Positions 25,652 to 33,308 of a stretch of DNA of 64,000 nucleotides are shown here, piece after piece. Positions within the stretch are counted from its first letter, which is position 1. Every line of letters starts with the position of its first letter. The notes under the pieces were generated by a model. That model was not told the DNA's origin. It did no database searches and saw only the letters and a program-made list of their open reading frames with translations. A program made the position numbers and the translations under genes. This DNA comes from Sphaerisporangium cinnabarinum (GTDB taxonomy: Bacteria > Actinomycetota > Actinomycetes > Actinomycetales > Cellulomonadaceae). The stretch spans positions 34,348-98,347 of the forward strand of contig QAPD01000069.1 of the NCBI GenBank assembly GCA_003052455.1. Direction: 5' to 3'.

Positions 25652-26490
25652 GCGCCACCGACCAGACCCCGCCCGCCGCGGACCGGGGGTCCGCGACCGA
25701 CCACGACACCCCCGTCGTCGAGCTGCGCGGCGTGCACGTCGTCTTCAAGGCCCGCACGGGCACGCTGTTCAAGGCCAACCGCGTGCACGCCGTGAACGAC
25801 GTCAGCGTCGCGGTGCGCCGCGGCAGCACGCTCGGGATCGTCGGCGAGTCCGGCTCGGGCAAGTCGACCATGGCGAAGGTGCTCGTCGGGCTGCAGGCCC
25901 CGACGTCCGGCGAGATCCGCTTCCGCGGCCAGCCGGTCGACACGTACACGACGCGCGTGCGGCGCGAGGTCGGGCGGGTCGTGTCCGTCGTCTTCCAGGA
26001 CCCGGCCACCGCGCTCAACGCGCGCATGCGGGTCCGGGACGCGCTGCGCGACCCGCTCGACGTGCACCGCGTCGGCGACGCCGCGTCGCGCGAGGCGCGC
26101 GTCCGCGAGCTCGTGCACCTCGTCGGGCTGCCCGAGTCGGCGCTCGACGCGCTGCCCGGCCAGCTCTCCGGCGGGCAGCGGCAGCGCGTCGCGATCGCGC
26201 GCGCCCTCGCGCTCTCGCCCGACGTGATCGTCGCCGACGAGCCGACGTCCGCGCTCGACGTGTCCGTGCGGGCCCAGATCCTCAACCTGCTCGCCGACCT
26301 CAAGGCCACGCTCGACCTGGGGATGGTCTTCATCTCGCACGACATCCAGACGGTGCGCCACGTCTCCGACGAGATCGTCGTCATGCAGGGCGGCCGCATC
26401 GTCGAGTCGGGCCCCGCCGCGCGCGTGCTCGACGACCCCCAGGACGACTACACCCGCACGCTGCTCGCGGCGGCGCCCGCCCTCCTGTGA
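25648..26490 (+). CDS. Sialic acid ABC transporter, ATPase 2 (DppF type)
   Basis: 280 residues. Walker A GESGSGKS (about residues 69-76), Q-loop FQDP, signature LSGGQRQR, Walker B VIVADEPTSALDVS and switch VFISHD are all intact. It partners with the ATPase domain of the fused subunit. ATG at 25648 overlaps the preceding stop by ATGA. The GC-typical CFRxP C-terminal box of peptide ATPases is absent; the protein stops soon after DDPQDDYTRTLLAA. Confidence 0.92.
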   Translation: MSATDQTPPAADRGSATDHDTPVVELRGVHVVFKARTGTLFKANRVHAVNDVSVAVRRGSTLGIVGESGSGKSTMAKVLVGLQAPTSGEIRFRGQPVDTYTTRVRREVGRVVSVVFQDPATALNARMRVRDALRDPLDVHRVGDAASREARVRELVHLVGLPESALDALPGQLSGGQRQRVAIARALALSPDVIVADEPTSALDVSVRAQILNLLADLKATLDLGMVFISHDIQTVRHVSDEIVVMQGGRIVESGPAARVLDDPQDDYTRTLLAAAPALL

Positions 26491-26564
26491 GCGGCGCCGC
26501 GCCCCTCGCGACGCGGGGCACCACCCAGACCGAACCACCGCTGAACCCAGAACCGGAGCTCCTC

Positions 26565-27488
26565 GTGACCACCCCCTTCCGCGGGATCGTCCCGCCCGTC
26601 CTCACCCCGCTCACGACCGAGGGCGAGGTCGACGTCGCGTCCCTCGAGCGTCTCGTGGACCACCTCGTCACCGAGGGCGTGCACGGCCTGTTCGTGCTCG
26701 GGTCGACCGGCGAGGTCGCCTACCTCACCGACGCGCAGCGCGACGTCGTCGTGCGGACCGTCGTGCGCGTGGCCGCCGGCCGCGTGCCCGTCATGGGCGG
26801 CGCCATCGACCTGACGACGGCGCGCGTCGTCGAGCAGGCGAAGGCGCTCGTGGCCGGCGGGGTGGACGCGGTCGTCGCGACGGCCCCCGTCTACGCGCTC
26901 AACGACCTCGACGAGATCGAGCGCCACCTGCGCGCCGTCGCGGCCGCCGTCGACGTGCCGCTGTTCGCGTACGACATCCCGGTGCGCGTGCGGACGAAGC
27001 TGCCCGCGGACCTGCTCGTCCGGCTCGGCGCCGAGGGTGTGCTCGCGGGCGTCAAGGACTCGTCGGGCGACGACGTCGCGTTCCGCCGCCTCGTCGCCGC
27101 CAACGCGGCGGCCGGCTCGCCCCTCGTGCTCTTCACGGGGCACGAGGTCGTGGTCGACGGGATGCTGCTGCTCGGCGCCGACGGCGTCGTGCCCGGCCTC
27201 GCGAACGTCGACGCGGGCGGCTACGTGCGCCTGTGGGACCTCGCCCAGGCCGGGAAGTGGGACGATGCCCGGGTGGAGCAGGACCGTATCGCCGCGCTGT
27301 TCGAGATCGTGTTCCAGGCACGCGGCCGCTCGGGCGACGCCGCGGGCGTCGGGGCGTTCAAGGTGTCCGCGCAGCGCCAGGGGCTCATCGAGACCGCGAC
27401 GCTCGCGTACCCCGTCGAGCCGCTCGCGGACGACGTCGTCGCGCGCGTCGAGGAGATCACGCGCGCCGCGGGGCTCCTGCGTGGCTGA
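26565..27488 (+). CDS. nanA: N-acetylneuraminate lyase
   Basis: Cleaves N-acetylneuraminate to N-acetylmannosamine and pyruvate by a Schiff-base aldol mechanism. 307 residues, (beta/alpha)8 barrel of the DapA/NanA superfamily. GSTGE (46-50) binds the carboxylate; catalytic Tyr136 (FAYDIP) and Schiff-base Lys164 (AGVKDSSGD) match the spacing in E. coli NanA. The family alone would also allow dihydrodipicolinate synthase or another aldolase, but the transporter upstream and NanK/NanE downstream decide the call. GTG at 26565, 75 bp after the ATPase gene. Confidence 0.88.
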   Translation: MTTPFRGIVPPVLTPLTTEGEVDVASLERLVDHLVTEGVHGLFVLGSTGEVAYLTDAQRDVVVRTVVRVAAGRVPVMGGAIDLTTARVVEQAKALVAGGVDAVVATAPVYALNDLDEIERHLRAVAAAVDVPLFAYDIPVRVRTKLPADLLVRLGAEGVLAGVKDSSGDDVAFRRLVAANAAAGSPLVLFTGHEVVVDGMLLLGADGVVPGLANVDAGGYVRLWDLAQAGKWDDARVEQDRIAALFEIVFQARGRSGDAAGVGAFKVSAQRQGLIETATLAYPVEPLADDVVARVEEITRAAGLLRG

Positions 27489-28482
27489 CGCCTCCCCGGT
27501 CGCCGCGGCGCCGACGGTCGTCGTCGGCGTCGACCTCGGCGGCACCAAGACGGCCGCGGCGACCGTCGCGGCCGACGGGACCCTCGGTCCCGTGCTCGCC
27601 GTGCCGACCCCGGCCGCGGGCGGCCCCGACGCGGTGCTCGACGCCGTCGCCGGGGTCGTGCGCGAGGTCGTCGCCGCGCTGCCGGGCGCGGCGCGCCTGC
27701 GCGCGCTCGGGGTCGGCACGGCCGGCGTGGTCGACGTCGGTCGCGGCGTGATCGTGTCCGCGACCGACACCCTGCCCGGCTGGCCCGGGACCGACGTCGC
27801 GGGGGGCCTGCGCCGCCGGCTCGCCGACCTCGCGGAGATCCCCGACCTGCCCGTGTTCGTCGAGAACGACGTCGACGCGCACGCCGTCGGCGAGGTGTGG
27901 CGCGGCGCCGCCGCGGGCGCGCGCAGCGCGCTGCTCGTCGCCGTCGGGACCGGCGTGGGGGGCGCCGTCGTGCTCGACGGGCGTCCCCTGCGCGGCGCGC
28001 ACCACGTCGCGGGGGAGCTGGGGCACGTGCCCGTCCCCGGCGCCGAGCTGCTGCGCTGCCCGTGCGGACGCACCGGCCACCTGGAGGCCATCGGGGCGGG
28101 CCCGGCCGTCCACCGCCGCTACCTCGCGCTCGGCGGGGACGCGACCAGCCCCGACACGCGCGACGTCGTCGCCCGGGCCGACGCGGGCGACGAGCTCGCG
28201 GCCTCGGTCGTGCGCGACGCCGCCCGGGCCGTGGGCCGCGCCGTCGCCGGGGTCGTCACCGTGCTCGACCCGGAGGTGGTCGTCGTCGGCGGCGGCATGG
28301 CCGGCGCGGGCGACCTGTGGTGGTCCGCGCTCGAGGACGCGCTGCGCGCGGAGGTCGTCGACGTGCTCGCCGACCTGCCGCTGCGGCCCGCCGCGCTCGG
28401 GAACGTCGCGGCGGTCGTCGGCGCGGCGCGCGGCGCGTGGAACCTGCTCGACGACCGCACGACCGACGGAGGAGCGCGATGA
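27481..28482 (+). CDS. nanK: N-acetylmannosamine kinase (ROK family)
   Basis: Phosphorylates N-acetylmannosamine at O6. 333 residues. The ATP phosphate motif GVDLGGTKT is at residues 16-24; ENDVDAHAVGE carries the catalytic aspartate; VAVGTGVGGA and GELGHV are present. The zinc cluster reads CPCGRTGHLEA, so the third cysteine of the usual CxCGxxGCxE is replaced by histidine. GTG at 27481 overlaps nanA by 8 bp. Members of this family also phosphorylate glucose, so the substrate rests on context. Confidence 0.87.
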   Translation: MADASPVAAAPTVVVGVDLGGTKTAAATVAADGTLGPVLAVPTPAAGGPDAVLDAVAGVVREVVAALPGAARLRALGVGTAGVVDVGRGVIVSATDTLPGWPGTDVAGGLRRRLADLAEIPDLPVFVENDVDAHAVGEVWRGAAAGARSALLVAVGTGVGGAVVLDGRPLRGAHHVAGELGHVPVPGAELLRCPCGRTGHLEAIGAGPAVHRRYLALGGDATSPDTRDVVARADAGDELAASVVRDAARAVGRAVAGVVTVLDPEVVVVGGGMAGAGDLWWSALEDALRAEVVDVLADLPLRPAALGNVAAVVGAARGAWNLLDDRTTDGGAR

Positions 28483-29198
28483 TGAGCGCGGAGCAGCACG
28501 ACCGGACCCGCTGGACGCGCGAGCGCGTCCTCGACGCGATGCGCGGACGCCTCACGGTGTCCTGCCAGGCCTACCCCGGCGAGCCCCTGCGCGACCCGCG
28601 CACCACGGCGCAGATGGCGCGCGCCGTCGTCGCCGGGGGCGCGGCCGCCGTCCGCGTGCAGGGCCTGGACGACGTCGCGGCCGTCGTCGCGGCGGTCGAC
28701 GTGCCCGTCGTCGGGCTGTGGAAGGACGGCGACGGCGGGGTCTTCATCACCCCGACCCTCCGGCACGCCGTCGCGGTCGCGGACGCCGGCGCGCACGTCG
28801 TCGCGCTCGACGGCACGCGTCGGCCGCGCCCCGACGGGCTCACGCTCGCCGAGACCGTGGCGCGCCTGCGCGAGACGACCGACGCGCTCGTCATGGCGGA
28901 CTGCGGGTCGCTCGACGACGCGCTCGCCGCCCAGGACGCGGGCGTCGACCTGCTCGGCACGACCCTCTCCGGCTACACCGGCGAGCGGCCCCGGACCGAC
29001 GGCCCGGACCTCGCGCTCGTCGACGAGATGGTCGCCGCCTGCACCCTCCCGGTCGTGGTCGAGGGTCGCGTGCACACCCCCGCCCAGGCCGCCGAGGCGA
29101 TGGCGCACGGCGCGTTCGCCGTGTGCGTGGGCACCGCGATCACCCACCCCACGACCCTCACGTCCTGGTTCGTCGACGCCGTGGCGGCGCCCGCCTGA
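28479..29198 (+). CDS. nanE: N-acetylmannosamine-6-phosphate 2-epimerase
   Basis: Converts ManNAc-6-P to GlcNAc-6-P. 239 residues, TIM barrel. Family motifs: LTVSCQAYPGEPL near the start, a lysine in GLWKDGDGGVFITPT (Lys82), DGTRRPRP (111-118), MADCGS, and Glu195 in VVVEGRVHTP. The Lys/Glu pair corresponds to the proton-transfer residues of known NanE enzymes. ATG at 28479 overlaps the nanK stop; an adjacent ATG at 28482 is equally possible. Last recognised gene of the operon. Confidence 0.93.
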   Translation: MMSAEQHDRTRWTRERVLDAMRGRLTVSCQAYPGEPLRDPRTTAQMARAVVAGGAAAVRVQGLDDVAAVVAAVDVPVVGLWKDGDGGVFITPTLRHAVAVADAGAHVVALDGTRRPRPDGLTLAETVARLRETTDALVMADCGSLDDALAAQDAGVDLLGTTLSGYTGERPRTDGPDLALVDEMVAACTLPVVVEGRVHTPAQAAEAMAHGAFAVCVGTAITHPTTLTSWFVDAVAAPA

Positions 29199-29382
29199 CG
29201 CGGTGCGTGCCGAGCGACCCGTCCCCGTGCCTCCGCCGGTGCGCTCGGCGCTGTCGGGCTCCACAGCGGCGACGAGCGCGCCCGCTGGGTCGGGTGTCTG
29301 CTCGCCGACGGCCGCGCCCTGCGCGACCGCGTCGGCGCCACCGCACCCGCGATGTGGGGCGACCGCGAGGACCGGCGCCCGG
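29199..29382 (+). other. Coding-like remnant downstream of nanE
   Basis: This 184-bp gap has no complete gene. The frame continuing after the nanE stop encodes GLHSGDERARWVGCLLADG followed by RALRDRVGATAPAMWG with strong C/G preference at third positions, then stops inside the hydrolase gene's end. There is no start or ribosome site. It looks like a leftover of a deleted gene; no family assigned. Confidence 0.35.
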
Positions 29383-30336
29383 CTACGCCTGTCGTCTGCT
29401 GTCGGCGCGTCCGATCGGATCGGTGCTGGTCGTGAGTGCGGCGCGGGCGGCCGGCCAGCTGTTCTCGTCGACGTGCAGGGCGGTCCGAAGGTAGGCAGTG
29501 CTCATCCGCTGAACGACGGCGACCCGTTCCGGATTCTCGTCGGTGGTCTCGGCGACCTCGTATCCGACGATTCCCCCGAGCGAGTGCTCTGCACCGTAGA
29601 AGGTGAGGAGGTCGGTGGCGCCGGGGCTGTAGGTGTAGGCGTCGGTGAACCAGTCAGGTCCGCGGCTGGACATCGTCGACTGGTCGTGGTCGCCCGCGAC
29701 CACGAGGGTCGGCGTCGTCAGCTCCTGGAACGAGGGGCGCATGAAGGGGAAGTTCGCCTGCGCGAACGGGTGCAGGTCGTCCCCGCCGACTCCGGTTGCG
29801 GCGAACAGGATGCCAGCGGTGACGCGCTCGTCGGTCATGTCCGCCCCGACGTGACCCGCCTCGTCGAAGACTCGGGCACCCAGAAGCGACTGCGCCGTCT
29901 GGCCGCCCCAGGAGTGACCGGTCGCAGCGATGCGGCTGCGGTCGATGCGCCCGGCCAGCCCGGGGACAGCGGCCTCGACGGCGTCGAGCTGGTCGAGTAT
30001 GCGGACGAGATCCGCGATGCGCTCCGTCCAGATCGTCGGGAAGACCGGGTGGTCGAACCCGAAGCCGTTGCGGCGCGAGTCCAGGTGGGTGGGCTGGATC
30101 ACCACGAACCCGCGGGAGGCCCAGAACGCCGTGAGCGGCGCATACCCGTCCAAGTTCCATCCGTTGCCGTGGGAGAACACCACGACAGGGAGCTTCAGGC
30201 CTGTGGCAGGGGCAGACACGCGCACTTCCAGCGGGACCGGTCGATCCGGGGCGGACAGCCGGATCGGAGCGACGGAGACGACCGGGGTGCCGGCACCGAC
30301 GGTGCGGTCCAGGGAGTCGAGGAGCGATGAGGTCAT
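29383..30336 (-). CDS. Alpha/beta hydrolase
   Basis: 317 residues. An alpha/beta-hydrolase fold with VVVFSHGNGWN (oxyanion region), the nucleophile elbow GHSWGG (Ser near residue 138), an aspartate in VVAGDHDQS and a histidine in GAEHSLGG. It resembles PAF-acetylhydrolase/chlorophyllase-like esterases. No signal peptide, so cytoplasmic. ATG at 30336. The divergent TetR gene and the palindromes between them suggest repression until a substrate is present. Confidence 0.85.
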   Translation of the reverse strand: MTSSLLDSLDRTVGAGTPVVSVAPIRLSAPDRPVPLEVRVSAPATGLKLPVVVFSHGNGWNLDGYAPLTAFWASRGFVVIQPTHLDSRRNGFGFDHPVFPTIWTERIADLVRILDQLDAVEAAVPGLAGRIDRSRIAATGHSWGGQTAQSLLGARVFDEAGHVGADMTDERVTAGILFAATGVGGDDLHPFAQANFPFMRPSFQELTTPTLVVAGDHDQSTMSSRGPDWFTDAYTYSPGATDLLTFYGAEHSLGGIVGYEVAETTDENPERVAVVQRMSTAYLRTALHVDENSWPAARAALTTSTDPIGRADSRRQA

Positions 30337-30387
30337 GAGGAGGTCCTTCCGAAGGGCGCGCTCTGCAGTACTCTCGAACGGAGCGCT

Positions 30388-30421
30388 GTTCCGAAACATT
30401 ACGGAACGTCGCTCCGTAATG
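30388..30421. promoter_or_regulatory. TetR operator palindromes between hydrolase and tetR
   Basis: Two overlapping inverted repeats: GTTCCG-N8-CGGAAC (30388-30407) and CATTACGGA-N7-TCCGTAATG (30397-30421, 9-bp perfect arms). They sit in the short AT-richer gap between the divergent genes, the usual place for a TetR dimer pair. Confidence 0.75.
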
Positions 30422-30455
30422 CAATCCACGGGCGAAGAGATCGGTGAGGACAGGC

Positions 30456-31055
30456 GTGGCCGAGACCCAGAGCGACGAGCTGCGCAGTGCGGGGGCACCC
30501 CGAGCGGGCCGTCCGCGTCGCAGCGAGCAGGCGCTCCTCGACGCAGCGGCAGCGGTGTTCGTGACGTCCGGGGTCGATGCTCCAGTGCGGGAGATCGCAG
30601 CGAAGGCCGGCGTCGGCGTGGGGACGATCTACCGCCACTTTCCGACGCGCCCCGAGCTCGTGGTGGCGGTGTACCGACACCAGGTCGAGGCGTGTGCAGA
30701 CGCCGGCCCACGGCTGCTCGCGGAGAGCGAGACGCCCGAGGCAGCCTTGCGGTCATGGGTGGCGCTGTTCGTGGAGTTTCTCGCCACCAAGCACGGGCTC
30801 GCTGGCGCACTGCAGGGAGACAGTGCCGGGTCCGACGCTCTGCACACCTACTTCGTCGGCCGTCTCGTGCCGGTAGCCGGCGCCCTCCTCGAGGCAGCGC
30901 TGGAGCCCATGGAGACAGCTCCGCCGGTGGATGCGTACAACGTGCTCAAAGGCATCGGAAACCTCTGCATCGGTGCAACGCTCGATGACCGGTACGACGC
31001 CGCCGCTCTCGTACAGCTACTCATCTCAGGCTTACTGAGCCGAAGAGCTCACTGA
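30456..31055 (+). CDS. TetR family transcriptional regulator
   Basis: 199 residues from the GTG at 30456, which has GGTGAGGA upstream; a GTG at 30444 would add four residues. The helix-turn-helix (VREIAAKAGVGVGTIYRHF, about residues 44-62) is typical of TetR, with a helical ligand domain behind (LHTYFVGRLVPVAGALLE). Probably represses itself and the hydrolase through 30388-30421. Confidence 0.9.
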   Translation: MAETQSDELRSAGAPRAGRPRRSEQALLDAAAAVFVTSGVDAPVREIAAKAGVGVGTIYRHFPTRPELVVAVYRHQVEACADAGPRLLAESETPEAALRSWVALFVEFLATKHGLAGALQGDSAGSDALHTYFVGRLVPVAGALLEAALEPMETAPPVDAYNVLKGIGNLCIGATLDDRYDAAALVQLLISGLLSRRAH

Positions 31056-31225
31056 CTCCGGCCCATCGCCTCCCCACGCGGAGCACGACAGGAAGCGCTG
31101 CGATTCACAGGTCGAGGCGGAGCGTCGGGGTGCCCGGTGCGGGATCGGCTACCGGGCACCGTTCACCGTCGGGCGGAGCGACCGCGCCGCTCGCTCGACG
31201 GCGGCCGCCGCCAGGAACCGGTCTG

Positions 31226-31297
31226 CTGGCGCAGGAGACGGTGGGTGTTCTCGTGGGTGCCGCGCTGCCACGGACTGCGGGGGTCGCGGAAGGAGAC
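31226..31297 (-). pseudogene. IS30-family transposase fragment
   Basis: The minus strand encodes SFRDPRSPWQRGTHENT followed by HRLLRQ, 24 codons that match the strongly conserved C-terminal DDE-domain segment of IS30 transposases (typically CDPxSPWQRGxNENxNGLLRQ). There is no start, and similarity stops on both sides, so only a scrap of the element remains. Neighbouring sequence (31056-31320) holds no intact gene. Confidence 0.72.
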
Positions 31298-31320
31298 AGG
31301 CGCGTCGATGCGGCGCGGCG

Positions 31321-31836
31321 TCAGGCGCGGCCGGTGCGCTCGAGCACGCCCCGAAGGAACGCGGCCTGGCCGGCGTGCTCGAGGGCGTCCACCGCGACGC
31401 TCACGAGCCGGACGCCCAGCGTCACGGGCGGGTCCCACGCCTCGTCGACGACCCGGTCGAGGTCGTCGGCGCTGAGGGACGCGAGCACGTCGCGGGACTC
31501 GACCTGGACCGCGTGGACGTAGCCGAGCAGCAGGTCGTCGCGCGCGCGGACGCGGGCGACGTCGTCGGCCGACTGCCCGTAGCCGGTCGCGCCGTCGTCG
31601 AACGGCAGGTCGAACCGGCGGGCCCACCCGTCGCGCGTCCACACCTGGTCCCGCCCGACGGCGCTCGCGACCTGGGCGTCCTGCCCGCGCGCGAGGTGCC
31701 ACGCGAGCCACGCGATCGTGTTGGCGCCCGGGTCGACGCGCGCGGTGAGCGCGTCCTCGCCGAGGCCGTCGACCGCGCGCGTCGCGGTCGGCCCGATCCT
31801 CCCGAACAGGTCCTCCAGCACGGTGATCGCGTCCAC
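31321..31836 (-). CDS. DinB/DUF664 mycothiol-dependent type protein
   Basis: 171 residues from the GTG at 31836, preceded by AGGGAGGA. Helical DinB-like fold with NTIAWLAWHLARGQDAQ (first metal histidine), a middle HAVQVES and SVAVDALEHAGQAAFLRG (further histidine). Such three-histidine sites bind a divalent metal in mycothiol-dependent transferases and isomerases. The exact reaction is unknown. Longer readings lack this ribosome site. Confidence 0.8.
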   Translation of the reverse strand: MDAITVLEDLFGRIGPTATRAVDGLGEDALTARVDPGANTIAWLAWHLARGQDAQVASAVGRDQVWTRDGWARRFDLPFDDGATGYGQSADDVARVRARDDLLLGYVHAVQVESRDVLASLSADDLDRVVDEAWDPPVTLGVRLVSVAVDALEHAGQAAFLRGVLERTGRA

Positions 31837-32069
31837 GGTCCTCCCTGTCCTCGGGTGCCCGGCGGTGTGTCGCCTCTGGCAGCGTCTCCGGACCGCGGGA
31901 CGCTCGCGACCGGAGCGGCCCGCGCGGGAGGCGGCGCCCGTCCTGCACGTGGGCAAAAGGGCAGGTCCGGGACGTGCGGGCGCTCTCCTGCCCCTGCGGC
32001 GCGCAGCACTCCGTGATAGATGTCGGGAGGTCGCGTCACGACGAAGGGCACGAGCAGGGGGAAGAGACT

Positions 32070-33308
32070 TTGACGACGACCGACGCGCTCCAGGACGAGC
32101 GCACGCGGGTCCTGGCGCTCCAGCGGCTCGGGGTGCTCGACAGCTCGCCCGAGGAACGGTTCGACCGCGTGACGCGGCTCGCGCAGCGGCTGTTCGGCGT
32201 CCCGACGGTGAGCATCACGCTCGTGGACGCGGACCGGCAGTGGCGCAAGGCGTTCGTCGGCCTCGACGGCCCGGTCGCGCAGCGCGAGGGCGCGTTCTGC
32301 GACGTGACGATCCGTGCGGACCGCACGCTCGTCGTCGAGGACGCGGCGCAGGACGCCACGTTCGCCGACAACCCCTTCGTGGTCGGCGACCCGCACCTGC
32401 GGTTCTACGCCGGGCACCCCATCGCGGCGCCGGGCGGCGAGCTGGTCGGCACGCTGTGCGTCATCGACACCCGGCCACGCCGGTTCGACGACGCCGACCG
32501 CTCCCTGCTGCGCGACCTCGCGCTGTGGGTCCAGGGGGAGCTCCAGCACGACGTCGAGCTCGACCGGGCGGGCGCGGTGCAGCGCGGGCTCCTCCCGCGC
32601 CGCGCCCCGGAGCTCGAGGGATACCGGGTGGCCGCGCGCTGCCTGCCGGCCCGCGGCGTCGGGGGCGACTTCTACGACTGGACGACGACGCCTGATGGTG
32701 CGGGGTTCGTCGTCGCGGACGTCATGGGCAAGGGCATGCCCGCCGCGATCGTGGCGGCGTCGGCGCGCGCCGCGCTGCGGCCCGCGCTCCGGTCACCGTC
32801 GCTCGCGGACGGCGTCGAGACGGCCGACGACCTGCTCGCCCCGGACCTGGAGGAGGTCGGCTCGTTCGTCACGGCCTGGTGCGCCACGCTCGAGCGCGAC
32901 AGCGGCCGGCTCGCGTACGTCGACGCGGGGCACGGCCTCGCGAGCGTGCTGCGGCCCGACGGCGGCATCCACCGCCTGGAGGCGGACGGCCTGCCGCTCG
33001 GCGTCGCGCCGGGCACCGCGCGCACCGTCCACCACGTGACCCTCGAACCGGGTGACCGGCTCGTCGTCGTGAGCGACGGGCTCGTCGACCTGCTCGCCGA
33101 CCTCGGGGTCCCGGGCGGGGACCCGCGGCTCCTGGACCCGGACGTCCCGCTGCCCGTCCCGGAGGGTCCCGCTCTCGCACGGGCCGCGCGCGACGTCCGG
33201 CAGGCCGGGGACGCCGCGGCGACGCTCGACGTGCTGGTCGGGCTCGCCGAGGGGCGGTACGTCGGGGACGACCTCACGGTCCTCGTGGTCGAGCGGGTCG
33301 CGGCATGA
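32070..33308 (+). CDS. GAF domain and SpoIIE-type PP2C phosphatase
   Basis: 412 residues if started at the TTG at 32070, behind AGGGGGAAGAG; a GTG at 31974 would add 32 residues with little domain content. A GAF sensor (about residues 20-158) precedes a PP2C phosphatase domain (170-412) with GVGGDFYDW (197-205), VADVMGKGMPAA (215-226) and VVSDGLVDLL, supplying the metal aspartates. In partner-switching systems this enzyme dephosphorylates a STAS antagonist, which is encoded two genes downstream. It overlaps the glycosyltransferase gene by 4 bp. Confidence 0.88.
   Translation: MTTTDALQDERTRVLALQRLGVLDSSPEERFDRVTRLAQRLFGVPTVSITLVDADRQWRKAFVGLDGPVAQREGAFCDVTIRADRTLVVEDAAQDATFADNPFVVGDPHLRFYAGHPIAAPGGELVGTLCVIDTRPRRFDDADRSLLRDLALWVQGELQHDVELDRAGAVQRGLLPRRAPELEGYRVAARCLPARGVGGDFYDWTTTPDGAGFVVADVMGKGMPAAIVAASARAALRPALRSPSLADGVETADDLLAPDLEEVGSFVTAWCATLERDSGRLAYVDAGHGLASVLRPDGGIHRLEADGLPLGVAPGTARTVHHVTLEPGDRLVVVSDGLVDLLADLGVPGGDPRLLDPDVPLPVPEGPALARAARDVRQAGDAAATLDVLVGLAEGRYVGDDLTVLVVERVAA

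Noticed and set aside
25614..27488. Long fused open frame upstream of nanA
   Set aside because: The part before 26565 is a shadow of the ATPase gene; the GTG at 26565 with CCGGAG upstream begins a normal-length lyase.
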